This document shows positions 22,930-35,690 of a stretch of DNA of 64,000 nt, one piece after another. This stretch comes from Octodonta nipae (taxonomy: Eukaryota > Arthropoda > Insecta > Coleoptera > Chrysomelidae), in contig CM067222.1 of the NCBI GenBank assembly GCA_034190945.1, positions 31,857,829-31,921,828 of the forward strand, given 5' to 3'. Every line of letters starts with the position of its first letter. Position 1 is the first letter of the stretch. The position numbers were made by a program, and so were the translations under genes. The notes beneath the pieces are model-generated. The model did no database searches. It had not been told where the DNA came from and was given only the letters and a program-made list of their open reading frames with translations.

Positions 22930-24520
22930 TAACAAATCGCCTCTCTATTGATTCAAAGAAGGAAGCAAATGCCATGTGTTCATTTACCTCTCCCACAACA
23001 GATAATTGTGCATTGTTTTCTGAAGCATAATTTGTGACATTTTCCAGTTTCTTTCAATAGTTTTGTAAATAACACCACACCTCAGAAAGATAAGCTGTAT
23101 ATTCAAAAAATTATAACGTTTGAAAGTCTTATACTCACTTCGTGGTCATTGGCATTAAAATTAGATATAAAGCTAACTGATCGTTTATTACTTGTGCCTA
23201 ATATATTATTTTAATTATGTTTACCTACTTATACTAAAACGTTAAGATTTTTCTGTCTGTTTGAAAAATTGTTAATATATTATTTCTAGAACACTAGAAG
23301 CATGATAGATTTCAAAATTATCCACCTGATATTAATTCAACAATGAAGAAAATTATTATTGTTTGTTATTAATGTGGAATAGTCACTACAATGGTACCTA
23401 ACAAAATGCAGTAAACAAAGAAGTATATACCTTTAATTTTGTTATTGTACCAAAAGATGTCATCTTTATTTATTTTTACATTAATAGTGCCTAATGACTA
23501 ATTATAGATAGAAGTTAAAACATAATGCATATATGTAACCCATAATAAAGTGTTATAAAAAAATGAAATTTCATACTAAGTAATCTTAATAAAGCTAACA
23601 AGTACAATTATAATATTTTCAGGTAAATTGTAAAGTACAAAAGGGTCTTGTTAAATTATAGGGTGCATATTAAACTTTAACGTGTTAAAATACTTTTGTG
23701 AACACCTGTAAGTTCAGGATATATGAATAAAGAAAAAGCTTTCTTAATGCTGCACAGATTTTCATTGTATCTCACAGCAGAGTAGAGAAGATTTTTTAAA
23801 TTTAACCCTTATTTTCAATATTAATTATATTAAATATAATTAATCAAGGTCCTAACAGCATCAAGCCTAATTCGATTATAATGAGCATGCAAACACAATT
23901 TCTCACTAACTAATAGACAGAAAATACTTGAATAAATTTTACTTTTTCTGTATTTCAACTATATAGTGAAAGGCGTCAGCAAAGTTGGTAATAATTAATT
24001 TAAAATATTTGAAGAGACAAACGGGTGGGTCTAAAAAGACGCAGACGAAAGTTCCAATTAGCATTTTTTTCGTACCGTTGATAGAATATTTCCAATTAAA
24101 AAAATGCCAGCCATGTGATTGACTGAACAAATTTATATTCATCGATTTTTGCGGGAAGTAATAACACAGTAAACAGGCAATGTGATTGAGCCATAATTAA
24201 AAATAGACGTCTTTTCAGCAATATGTTGAGTGATTTTTGAACGTTGTCATACATACACTTCCTTTAACTAGGTTAATTACGAATCAAGTCATCGGTTTTC
24301 CTCGTTGTAATTCTAGCTTTCCTAGAGGGTTCAAAAAACTTAACCGCGTGACAACAACCTCTGTATTCTCGGAATTGAAAACTTGATACTTTTGAAGTAA
24401 TTCAAGGTTTGTTTTAAAGAGTAACTAGTGCTGTATTCTCCGTATTCATTTTGTTTTATTGTTATTGAATAATACAAATGCATTTATTGTAATTTTGCCA
24501 GGTTCTTACCTTAAATATTT
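22930..24520. other. No recognised gene; one partial repeat
   Basis: Contains aataacaccacacctcagaa and aagctgtatattcaaaaaat (23068-23112), matching the left arm of the foldback at 60113-60262. Otherwise nothing recognised. Confidence 0.5.
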
Positions 24521-24527
24521 CATTTTT

Positions 24528-25805
24528 AGGGTTCCGTATATACAATATACGGATAGTCTCTTATAATATCACTCGGGATTTCTGCCTCTGTCACATCACA
24601 GCAATTTTCTCCTAAACTACTAGACGGAAGAGGTTGAAATTTGGTATCAATGTATAGTTTGGTGACCCAATCAGGAGTACATATCGCAAAAGAACAAAAA
24701 CCAAAAAAATCGACCGTCCCCCCCCCTGATCTCCGAAACTACTGAGCCTAAAATTTTGAAAAAAATAGGAAATATAGAACTTTGCCTGAACTTTACAGAA
24801 AAAAATAAGGAGAAACCATTGTTATTAATTTTGGGGGGTAAATTATAAAATTAAATGAAAATTAAAAAATTTAAATTTTTTAAAACGCATCGTGTAATAC
24901 ATCAAATGAAGGGTCTCATTCTGAGGAACACAAATATATTTTATTTTTTTCCTATTAAAAAAAATAATTTAAAATATATTAACGAAAATATACCAAAGTT
25001 TACCCATCCCCCCCCCCTTAGCCCCGAAACTATAAAACGTAAAGTTTTGAAAAAAATTAGAGCTATAGAGTCTGACCTGAAGTTTACTGGAAAAATAAGG
25101 AGAAACCTCTACTTTTAATTTTGGGGGGCAAATTATAGAATTAAATGGAAAATATAAAATTAAAATTGTTTATAACGCATCATGTTATATATCAAATGAA
25201 AGGGGTCATTATGACGAAAACAAATATATTTTTTTCATATTTTTAAAATAGATTAATTAAAAGATATTAACAAAAATATAAAAATTTTTACCAATTCCCC
25301 CTTCCTTATTTCCGAAACCATAAACTGTAAAATTTTGAAAAAAATTAGAGGTATAGCGCCTCAGCTGAACTTTACTTTATGTAATATATCAAATAAAATG
25401 CCCATTATATGAATTTCAAATATATCTTATTTTTAAATCATTTGTTTAAAAGATATTAGCAAAAATATTAAACATTGACTTAATTCCTATTTTATTTAAA
25501 TTTAAATATTTAAATATTGAAAAACATATTTTGTTTGTATTTTTAAATAATTTGAATAACAGATTTAAAAATTTATAATTTAAAACTTTACCTATTTTGC
25601 CCTTTATCTTCCAATCTATAGAGCCTCAAAATTCAGACAGTAGATTATAAAAGGCTTCCCTGAAAGTTCATTAGTAAAATAAAACTCTAATATTAATTTT
25701 TGGGGGCCAAATTAGAAAACTAAATACATATGTACTCTTATGAAAATCAAGCGAATCTTGAAGGTGATACGGAACCCTTAGTATGCGAGTCCAAATTATT
25801 TTTTA
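24528..25805. mobile_element. Element with agggttccgta ends and internal ~300-bp tandem units, copy 1
   Basis: The left end agggttccgtatatacaata and the right end tacggaaccctta (about 25768-25781) give short TIRs (AGGGTTCCGTA). Inside are three to four diverged tandem units of about 300 bp. Each runs through a C-run, a tctccgaaact(a) block, aaattttgaaaaaaat, a ggagaaacc block, ttttggggggcaaatta and aaatgaaaat. It is about 1.28 kb and clearly homologous to 36645-38005. No protein is encoded. Related ends (...gcgagtccaactcgcacttgac) are common in insect genomes; the transposon class is uncertain. Confidence 0.75.
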
Positions 25806-27735
25806 AAGACGAATTGCGCTGCTTCCTACAGAACACCCCAGTCTTCAACACTTGTCAAGAAGAAATAAGAATCGTCGGCGCTACGATCCAGAATCGTCGA
25901 TGCGGATGATTGAATACAGATAGACCATCACAAGAAAATTCTAATATGTTCCATTAGATTTAGATTAATTGAATTGAACCCAATTAGAGCACAGCAATCT
26001 TCAGGCTAATAGTCGATCAGCCGTCAAGACATTGTACAGATGGGGATTAGGACAAGGAAGAGATTAAAAATTGTGACAATGACTGAGGCCTAAGAGAGCA
26101 GCAAGCTTATGGACCTAGGAAATTTTGAGATCACCAGGTTTAGTCCTCTAGCAAAATTACACCAACTGTATGATGTAAAAAATTTACTTTTTAAAGTATA
26201 TTTTTACATCATCAGATCAGCTCAATAACACCCGAGTTCAAATTTAACTTGCAAGAGTTGATACACACCGGATCTGGGGAAGAAAAATAAAAGTATATTT
26301 TACATAAAAGATGATTACAACATATGGCAAATATTAAAAAGCGAATGTTACAACTGCCTTATGAAAATCTATAATAATAAAGATGTTAGATTTGGAACAA
26401 TAACATTTGAATTATGTTTTGCAATTCACAAATTAGGTTTGTTTCATTCATTGTTTAAAGCGATAAATAAACCTCATCCACGATTTCGTAACGATGTTCG
26501 CAATAATCCAATACTACTAAAACAAAAATTATATATTCCACATTTTTTTGATAATTCAGCAGATCGTGAAAAACAACTAAGGTTAAACATCTGGCTGTGA
26601 TCCAATCATTTGCGCCAGCCAAATTCTATCTAAAAATTCTACCAAACGCAAAATATTGTTTGTTTTGCTGACATTTTTGGCGCGGTCTTATTGCAAAATC
26701 GTATATGTGTTTTGCTTTAATATGCAATCGACATCATTGAAGATTACTGCTTTTATTAACTAAACGTTTTATAAAATGAGCTTTATGACGACACAACATT
26801 GCATTATATTGTATTGTATTATGTATTGTTCATACAATTATGCTCGTATTTGTGTGACAGAATTTATCAAATTGAACGCAAAGTTTTTTCGCTACTTTAT
26901 TCTACTCATTCCAGTCTCAACAGTTCATTTAAATTATTACTTACAATAATATCTAACCATCGTATTCGCCAAAATAAAAAATATCCCATATCATTTAAGA
27001 AAATTAGTAAAAAAAATAATAATAGATCAAAATTAACACAACACTAATGTGTCTGAGAATAACAGGTAGCAATTTTTAAATCGTCTCATAACTAAATCTG
27101 CATTCTAAAAATTGACACAGTAGTCTGCATAGTTTTTACAAAATGACACTTAAACCATAGGAAAATCCTTATACATCATTATTAAAAAGCAGCATTGGAA
27201 TGGGCAGTTGCCCTACAGATCCCTTATCTCTGTTTTTCAAAATTTTAAGTACAAAATGAGAATCCAAAAACATTTGGGGACCAACTACATCAGAAACGAA
27301 CAACGAGTCCATTTATGACTGTTGTAGGATCGTTAATTCAAATTTTAACTTTATAACTATGTTATGATTATTATTGATTTTACTACTGAATTGTGTTATT
27401 GTTACTATTATCGTACCATCTTAAAATAAATTACTCATTTTTAGCCAGTTTATATGAGGTACATAATTTGCAACCATATTACCTCAGCAGATGGACCTAT
27501 CATAATTTAAAAAGTATTGGAAAGTAGATGACTTGCTCTAAACACTCCACCCCTCAATTTACGAAAATTATAAGTTTAGAAAAACCAAAAAGGCAATTAA
27601 AATGCAATTTTTCATATACATTATTTATCTCAGTCACTATTAAGCCGACTTTAGCAGTTGTTTTATTTTAAATTGGTGTAACCCGCTCAGCTAAGATCAA
27701 CTGTATTAGTTTTTAATATAATGTTAATGTTTCTT
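25806..27735. other. No recognised gene
   Basis: AT-rich. Open frames at 26361-26600 and 26799-27047 have Asn/Lys/Phe/Ile-rich translations expected of AT-rich DNA and no motif I recognise. Confidence 0.45.
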
Positions 27736-27743
27736 ATAAACTT

Positions 27744-28329
27744 TAGGGTGGTCGTTAAAATTTTTTTTTGAGACGCCCCCTCAAAAGCTTCCTTTTGATG
27801 AAAAAAACACTGGGAAACTTTTCTTTTTTTTTAATTCAAAACAACAGGTGCCTCTAGACAATCTAAGTCAATTTTTGGGTATGGGTATCAACATCTTTTT
27901 TGGGAATATTTCATGAAAAATACAACTTTATTCGAAATATAAAAAATAATAAAGCTCAACTCAATAAAAACAACAATATTTGATCAAAATAACAATAAAT
28001 AAAAATTTTAATTAATTTTTTTTCCAGTTGATTTGATCTATTAAACCTGATATTTTTATTTTAATATTACATTGGTACAAACGATATTTCAATATCTAGA
28101 TTTCTTCACTCAAGGCCTCAAAACGCTTTTTTTCGTATTTTTAATGCTTTTTCTTCTATAATCATCCAAAATTTGAATGAGGAATTGTTGAGGATTACAC
28201 CGAAAAATTGACTAGAGTCATGTGTTGTTTTGAATTTAAACAAAGAAAGAAAATTTTCCCAGTGTTTTTTCATCAAAAAGAAGCTTTTGAGTGGGCGTCG
28301 CAAAACATTTCATTTTTAATGACCACCCA
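27744..28329. mobile_element. Foldback-type MITE with ~125-bp terminal inverted repeats
   Basis: The left arm starts tagggtggtcgttaaaa and includes ctcaaaagcttccttttgat, gaaaaaaacactgggaaa and aattcaaaacaaca. The right arm, read inverted from 28329, has the same blocks in the same order over about 125 bp. ataaactt occurs at 27736-27743 and 28330-28337, so an approximately 8-bp target duplication is likely; the exact boundary is uncertain by one base. No coding capacity is present; the minus-strand frames at 28118-28463 lie in the right arm. Confidence 0.8.
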
Positions 28330-28577
28330 ATAAACTTGTCATTCTTCAATTTTCTTTGTTTGAAACGAAAGCTTCTTAACAGAAGCCAAGATTTTGCACA
28401 TACGAAGATAGATGAGTATAGTAGTTTTTTTTGTTTCTTGACTTCGTTCCGACCGGCGAACACTACACTCTGACCTTGAAATACCCTTACAATTCAGTTC
28501 CGTTTGTAAGAAACAGGTACTGAGGTATATATTAAGAGTGTTGTTTGTTTATAGAAAATCAACAAATTATAGTATAT

Positions 28578-28984
28578 TGTTACGAGAATTCATCCGACAG
28601 CTGGTGCAATCGGCCATCAACCAATTCGTGGAAGGGACATTATTCCGGTACTTCTGGGAATCCGAAATGGTTCGACTCTCAACAGGCCGACCGCTGCCGT
28701 TACTGGGAATTCCCTTAAAGCTTCCAGAACATGAAAAAGTTTCCCGGTGGTTCGTGGACTTACCAGACAATTCGGAGAGAAATATATAAATATGAACAGC
28801 TGGAGATAGGAGTCATTCAGTTTTCGTCGGTCGTATTGTGTAGTTAAGATAAATTGTAAATAGTAGTTTCAGGGAATATAAATTTGTGTAAAAGTAGTGG
28901 AAATAAATTAGAGTGAGTTGGACTGTGTTTTTAAATAAATCCAAGAACTGAATAGAACCCGAGTGTGAAAATAAAAACATTACA
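28578..28984 (+). mobile_element. Solo LTR, copy 1, with 4-bp target duplication atat
   Basis: The segment begins TGTTACGAGAATTC and ends ACATTACA, so it has the TG...CA ends of an LTR. atat flanks both sides (28574-28577 and 28985-28988). Inside, aatatataaatatgaac is a good TATA region, tcattcagttttcg about 25 bp later holds an arthropod-type initiator (TCAGT), and aaataaatccaag near the end may be the polyadenylation region. No internal retrotransposon sequence adjoins it, so it is a solo LTR from LTR-LTR recombination. It shares about 390 bp with 38415-38804. The open frames at 28538-28789 are chance frames in it. Confidence 0.85.
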
Positions 28985-28989
28985 ATATA

Positions 28990-29235
28990 AAGAAATATAA
29001 AATCCAAATAATATACAACACCAGCAAAAAATTTGCTTCTCGCTCTAATAAACATTCCACCTCACTATTTGCCATATTTTAACTTAGAGACTTGACATAC
29101 TTCAGAAGTCACAAAAAGAAAAACGTTTATGGATGATAGACACAAGGATGATAAACAAGAACTCCACAAAAAAGAGTCAAGTTTATGCATGGAAAAAACT
29201 AACTTATATGGGAATTGAAATGAAAAATTGTCCAG
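28990..29235. other. No recognised gene
   Basis: Short AT-rich gap; nothing recognised. Confidence 0.4.
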
Positions 29236-29239
29236 CTAA

Positions 29240-29410
29240 AAGCATTAAATAATATATATTTGTTTTTAAGTTTTCGCGGACACTAAATGTGTTAGGTGGT
29301 TTCCCGGAATTCATCCGCGGAGTTGATATCTGATCCCTGCCGGGATCGATGGTAAAATGATGACGTTTCGGCAGAGTCACGTCTGCCCTCTTCAGGTCGG
29401 TTCGCATAAG
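29240..29410 (-). mobile_element. Penelope-like element tail fragment with hammerhead-like core
   Basis: On the minus strand the block is CTGAAGA (29395-29389), one extra G, then the hairpin GGCAGA-cgtgac-TCTGCC (29387-29370), then GAAAC (29369-29365) and GTCATC. The pattern CTGANGA-hairpin-GAAACG is a recurring feature near the ends of Penelope-like retroelements in insects and matches the core of hammerhead ribozymes apart from the extra base. The element's reverse transcriptase is not present. Two further fragments of a related but different sequence lie at 33560-33740 and 50390-50520. Confidence 0.55.
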
Positions 29411-32400
29411 AAAATTAGGAAAATTAAAAAAATGTAATTCAAAAATTTGAATTGTAAGAGGACATCAAGTTTTTCAACAACCAAAACATATGAGACCAGT
29501 TACACATTTATGGCGGCATTTCGAACTGGTTGAACAGAAACATAATTTGTGCCAAGTAGACACGACATTCATTAATGTATTGTACTCTTTGTGGTTTATA
29601 GAATTAACATCTCAGCATCTTACAATAAAGGCTACTAACTTATTTTTAATAAATTGAAATATCGATGTTAGTTAAGATGATATATATGTAATTAAACCAA
29701 TATAGATACAGTTTTCAACAAAATATAGCTATGATACCACCATAGACAAAATGCAGTTATTTATCTGGGTTTTCAGTTGTATTCTGCTGGACAGGCTTAT
29801 GTAGCTCTACGTCGCGGAAGGTCACTAAATGGTATTGAAATAGAAGAACTTGACTTCTCAAAGTAAACGGGGAAATTTCCATGTAATAGTGATGCGTTAG
29901 ATGAAATGGATAGGTTGCATAAACATGAATGTAATAAATTTCATTTCATGATTCATTTCTACACATAAGATATATTAAAAATTGGGGCCTGTGATTGTAA
30001 ATACCATTGATCATTTGCAGACTAAAAATTAAGAAAATAAATCATAATTTACAAAACTAAAAAAACACAAATTAATAGTATTCCGAACCAAAAAGTAGAA
30101 ATTATAATTATTAATTGTGAAGGGTGTGTGTTACAGCAACAGATTAATTAATTTGGAATATTATTAAAATAAAAATTAAATTATTAACAAAATAATTCAA
30201 ATCACAGTATTAAATGTTATACTTATTTGATTAGTACCTGTGTACACAATTAGGTAATATGAAAATATGCTAAATTGCACCCCACGCTTTATTACTATGA
30301 ATTGAATTATTTTGATAATAATTTAATTTTTATTTTAATGTTATTTCAAATTAATTATTCATAATTGGTTGTTGGACTTTTTAATGCTGTAATACCAACT
30401 CTTCACAATTAATAATTATATTTTCTGATTTTTCAGTACGTTTACTATTATGGCGTGTTTTTTAGTTTTTTTTAATTATAATTTATATTAATATGTTTTT
30501 TCATATAGTTTTTGTTCAGCTCCATTGACGGTGGAAAGTATTCTGATTTCTTTTATGAAGTTTTGATCTTTGTATTGAGTCGTAGGTGAACATTTTGGAG
30601 GACCACAAATACCCAACAGTTACTGCTCAGTTGTTTGCCAAACTGGGTTGCTGTAAACCTTGATTCTTATTCTTATTTATTATATTTTATAATCTTTCTA
30701 TACAGTCTGGCAATTGAAGGTGTTACACAGATTTCTCTACAATTTTAGCTAGAAGGTATTCCCCATTTAATGTTCCAGTAAATATCTTGTGTAAAATCTG
30801 TATTGTATCTCAGACCCCTATTTTTGTTTTTGGGCTTCCGTGCAGAGACCTTGAACAGATTTAGGAATGTGTATATGTACTTGCGACACCCTCAGCTTCG
30901 CACGGGTAGCATATAACTACATTTTTTTGTCGTATCCACTTGTTGCGCTTATCATGTGGATTAGACTTAAAAGTGACATATGCTTTGGAGTATTTTTAAT
31001 TTATTTTATTTCCCATCCTGCAAATATTTGAATTCGCGTCGGTATGTCGGGGGATAGCTTTAATTTTGCGATAACTGCTAAGATATTAATTTAAATTGTA
31101 TAGTATCAGGGCAATTATAATGTGCATGGAATGCTTAAAGTAACTGACATATTTAATTTGATAAGGGTTAATATCGATCTGTGTAAAAATGTTTCCAGTT
31201 CTCAAATTATATATGACCATTTTTTTGGAATCTAGCGAAAGCGAGGAATTTAAATAAGCATATAGCAATATTCTATTGATTTTATATATCACAATGATAA
31301 CATTTAACTAATATTCAAATTAAAAATTTACCTTGATTTCAATACACAAATATGGGAAGTGACATTTCAAAATTTCATTAGTCCAGAATTTCAACAACTT
31401 TTGAAAACATAATATTTCCACATAAAATATAAAGTTAATGATATTTGGAGCGAAATTATGACATAACCTGCGACCGAATCTCTTTGAAATTCATATAGGA
31501 AGACAAAGATAGAACGCGGAATCGCATGATCGTATTGTTGGTTGTCAACAAACAAAAATTTTATAAAATTTGGAAACGGGTAATTGTTGGAATTGGTGGT
31601 GGCCAGTCGAGCAGAGAACAATAAAAAAGAAAATTGCAGATTATATGAAAATGGAAAGGTATTTTACAAAATTGAGCATATGGGGAATGAAATAAAGACA
31701 AGTGGATCAAAATATGGAAAAATGGGAATGAGAAAAGGCGTAATTAAAAAATTATAAAAATTGATTCTATGTCAAAATAAAAAACTATAAAAGCGAGAAA
31801 GGACAAGACAAGAGGATGATTCAAAATTTTGCAGAACTACAGTAACAGGCAGACAGACAGACAGAGGCGGTGGGGGACTAGTGATATGTTAGTTTTATTT
31901 TACCTTCCTTAACGGCAACAAACATATATCTATTGGACTATAGCTTTTGACTGATACAAGTTTGATTCCTTTGACTATACATATTTACAACAATTTTTAA
32001 TATAAATCGTACCACGGTATATTAAAAACCTTATTCAAAATTCTTTATAAATTCACAATTGTTTCGTATGTAATATTTCACATACCTATTTCTCAAACAG
32101 ATTTAGTTTACCATATATCATTTATTCAAATTCCTACTAATGGCCGCATCTAATGAATCACATTTTATATGCCAGTGCGTTATATTTTCTCGAAACTATT
32201 CGTTCCTTTTTATGACCAAAATAATTAATATTGTTAAAGTTACGATACGATAAAGTAAGTAAGAACCACATTTTTCATTCGGAGTTCTGTGGAACGGGGT
32301 AAAATTATAGTCCCAGACTATTTTTACTCTACGTAATAATGGCTACGTTGTCCATTGTAACATTTAATTGCCGCAACGTACAACGGAATTATGAGCCATA

Positions 32401-32800
32401 ACTTGGGCCGTAATGTTGCTATATATTTTTCCAAGTAATAAATTCTCATTTATAATAATGAAGATTATTGTATATGGTTCATGGTTTTGCTTAGGGAAAC
32501 GCTTCAAAAGCCGCTGAAAAGTGGGCTGTAATTGGTATCAAGTACGATGTGGACTTTATGAAAATTGATTTTTATAGATTTTGTATATACGCATACTTTA
32601 TATCAAGTAAGTTTCAATGGTTACTAATTATTCCAGTGCCGACATATTATTTCGACTGAGAAAAAATATTTTATATCTTAAAATATATTATTTGGGCTTC
32701 AAATAATACCACATGTGAATTATAATAAAATGTAAATGTAAAATTAAATATTTCATAATTTTACAATGACGAGTAAAGTAAATATATTGTTTTTAGATAT
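29411..32800. other. No recognised gene
   Basis: AT-rich sequence. Around 30110-30210 and 30340-30430, near-inverted AT-rich stretches (attaattgtgaaggg / cttcacaattaat and aataaaaattaaattatt / aataatttaatttttatt) suggest another old foldback. A short (CAGA)n run lies at 31848-31866. No gene supported. Confidence 0.5.
30103..30420. mobile_element. Old foldback/MITE-like inverted repeat
   Basis: tataattattaattgtgaag (about 30102-30121) is inverted at cttcacaattaataattata (about 30401-30420), and attattaaaataaaaattaa (about 30161-30180) is inverted at taatttttattttaat (about 30323-30338). The nested order of both pairs supports a single palindromic element of about 320 bp. No target duplication was identified. 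Confidence 0.55.
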
Positions 32801-32804
32801 ACAG

Positions 32805-33290
32805 GGTAGCTCCAATTTATATATAAGAGAAATAGTGCTCTTTAAAATTTGAACTCTGTTGTTTCAGTGACCTCATTAACATCAAAAAGGAAAAATCTAG
32901 AATCCACTATAGGATATAGAAAATGTTCAGTACTAATTTTATCCTAATTATCGGTAACCAGATACGACTGAATTCTACAAAAGTAGAAGCGACACAATCG
33001 CTTACATCTGACAGAATGAAGACAGACTATTTTAATGTTCGTTGTATGTTGTTTTCTTCTTTCGATAACATGTTCTTGTATTTAAACATTTGGACGCGTT
33101 GATATTTCCCCAATATCAAATGTACTTTATACATGCAATTTTTGGAGTTGTTGGTTTTGATTTCGGTAAAATAGGTATCAGTATATTTATTGTTTTTAAT
33201 GTTATTTTAACATTAAATCTATTGCCCACGTTCTAATCTTTCTCACTGACCCTGTATATGTTAATGGGATCACTGAAACAACAGATTTCT
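32805..33290. repeat. Inverted-repeat segment, probable MITE
   Basis: tctgttgtttcagtgacctc attaacat (32866-32893 region) is inverted near 33258-33286 (atgttaatgggatcactgaa acaacaga). tatacagggt (32803-32812) and accctgtata (33250-33259) also form an inverted pair. The two pairs overlap on the right but not on the left, so two related insertions or a rearranged element are possible. Confidence 0.45.
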
Positions 33291-33559
33291 TCTCTTTCTA
33301 GGACAAAATTCTGAAGACAACTCTATCACGTTCTAACTCACAAACCGATTGACTATTTTATGGTATTTGTTATTATTTGTATTGCTCTCTATATCGAAAT
33401 ACTACATTTCATTTAGTTAGGTCATTTTAAACAAACAATTTCAAATTTATATTTTATTATAGTTTAGATGGACTTTAGGTAAAGATGGCGCGACGGCCTT
33501 AAAAATAGTTAGCTAATGATAAATTTAATTTATTTTTATTACTAAAAAATATTCCATTA

Positions 33560-33740
33560 GTTTGGTGATTAATATGACAATACTCGACGCTCTGGAAGCG
33601 AAAATTGTTGATTCTTTATGACAAGAAATGAGAACCTCGAAGTTTCTTTGGTCTTCCATCGTCTTGAAAAGGTTGATCTCACAACGTTTCAATAGCTTTG
33701 TATCTGCTATCGTCATCAGGTGAATGATGAATCATATATA
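33560..33740 (-). mobile_element. Penelope-like element tail fragment with hammerhead-like core
   Basis: On the minus strand: CTGATGA (33719-33713), one extra C, hairpin GATAGC-agatacaaa-GCTATT (33711-33691), GAAAC (33690-33686), then GTTGTGAGATCAACC, which can itself fold (GTTG/CAAC). The same sequence with a few changes is at 50390-50520, sharing also ggtcttccatcgtc and ctcgaagttt upstream, so both are copies of one element's terminal part. No reverse transcriptase or GIY-YIG endonuclease is legible next to it. Confidence 0.6.
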
Positions 33741-34660
33741 TGCTACTACAGCATGGCGCAGCCCAGATGGGGCACCCTATGAACTTTTCCTCTTCACAAA
33801 AAAAATAAATCAGGTTTACTTTGTAAACTTGCAACGACGGCGTGGACACCAATGCGTGTAATTGCGCGGTGATTACTCTGATGAAATCTAGCTTTAATCT
33901 ATTTGTAATTTGGAATTCCAGTAAGAAGTCGTTAACTTATTTACTAATTAAATATAATTTCAGAATACTAGTTAATATCTGAGGCAGACTGATCAAAATT
34001 CTAAAAGTATAATAATCTCAAATAGGTTTAAAATAATTATTAATATTTGCAAGTAAATGGACAGAATAACAACTTTAATTATAAAGAGAAACTATCAAAA
34101 TTGTATTATTCTACAAATTAAAATAATAATTTTTTGATTTGTGTTTCATACAATATTTAACAAATTATTAAACTCAGCTTCGTTCAATATACCATGCTAA
34201 ATATCAAAAAAATATTATCTTTCGTATGTTCACATTAAATTGCTTTTCCAAGCCTTACGTAATAACCACAATCTATAAAACGAGCACCAGTGGCGTGTGA
34301 AATCTCAAAAATTTATTACTATCCCAATTTTCAGTTTTAACTGCAACAAATCTTAATTATGGAAAATTAAGGAATATCAATCACCTAGATGATTCCCGTT
34401 TAGAAAATTCTCACTTCGCTAATTACAATTTTATCTCTGGAATGGAGCCAATTAACGAAAACTCATTTCACGCATCCGAGTAGCAAACATGCTCTGTTCG
34501 CCATTGATAATAAGATCGATTCTAATCCATGGTTGCTTTTCCGGTGAGAGCCTAAAAATAGTTCGCTAATTAGACACATATACATACTCTGAGCTGTAAT
34601 CACTATGTTTACAATGTATGTTTTAAGGCATTTCATTTGCTAATTTGTGAAAACCCATGA
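33741..34660. other. No recognised gene
   Basis: AT-rich sequence; nothing recognised. Confidence 0.5.
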
Positions 34661-34666
34661 TATATA

Positions 34667-35690
34667 GGGTGTTTCCTAATTGAAAGTCAATATTTTATGG
34701 AGCGATTCTTCTTAAAAAAAACAATTTATTTGAAGGTATGTCCTATACGTCTTAACTTGTGAGATACAGGATGCTAAAGTTTTTAAATAAAAATCATTTT
34801 TAAATAATATTTTTCATCCCACCTCTTAAATTTATGTTGAATTTGGTATACACGTACATTTTTGACGTACCACTTTTTTTACCACAGCAGACATTGATGG
34901 TACGCTACTGATTCCGCTTAAAATAAAAAATCATTTTTAAAATCCCCATTCATTTTTGCAAAAATTTGACCACTAGACTTTTTAAAATCCCATGCACGGT
35001 TTTAGCTTAAAAAATAAAACTTTTACTTTAGTCAAAACTCTAAAAATCTGCGGCGGTTTCTGTTGTGTGGAAATCAGGGCCGAATCCAGCAGAGGCAATC
35101 GCCTCCTTCCAGTGCCTCATGGTCAGTGAGTTTGACACTTAATCCAGAAAAAATTTACATGTAAGAACTTAAAATATAGTAATTTCTGTGGGGTTAAGCC
35201 GAAGGTGTTCTATTTGTAATACAAGAGGTCAGGAAATACAATGAAACCAAAGTGATAGAGAAGTCCATCCCTATTAAAGTTAATTTCTTAGGAGATCACC
35301 CCACTAAAGGGGGTCTCTGAATATGCTCCTGGCGAAAATCGTGTTTTTGTTTCTTTTTTTTCAAACTACTGAATTCGTTTAATATTAATTGTTAATTAAT
35401 TATGTATTGATATTAAACGTATGTAATATCTTGAAAAAAATAATAAAAAATGTTTTCTGGAGATTTCACCCTGAAGTAAAACCAGTTTTATTTTTTTAAG
35501 CATCCGATTTAAAAACTCAAGTAGTCAAATTGAATGATTTTTGAAATTTATTTTTGCTTGAAGCGGAAATAAAAAGAAATGTAGTAAGTCAAAAAATGAA
35601 TCTTAATGTGTAGTACTTGGGATTTAAAAACTTTACCACACTGTATCTCAAAAGATACTTTTTTTAAGATGGAGGAACTGATTAGGACCG
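34667..35690. mobile_element. Possible ~1-kb DNA transposon with degenerate inverted ends
   Basis: The left part runs tatagggtgtttcctaattg ... ttgtgagatacaggatgcta aagtttttaaat. The right part, read inverted from about 35680, has cttttgagatacagtgtggt aaagtttttaaatc. The inverted match is limited to about 35 bp near the inner edge, and the outermost ends are not clearly paired. No coding region. Low confidence in the boundaries. Confidence 0.35.

Noticed and set aside
26361..27047. Two successive open frames that might be exons
   Set aside because: Translations are Asn/Lys/Ile-rich without motifs, and there are no convincing splice sites between them.
28538..28789. Well-formed open frames on both strands
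   Set aside because: They lie inside the solo LTR and result from its higher GC content.
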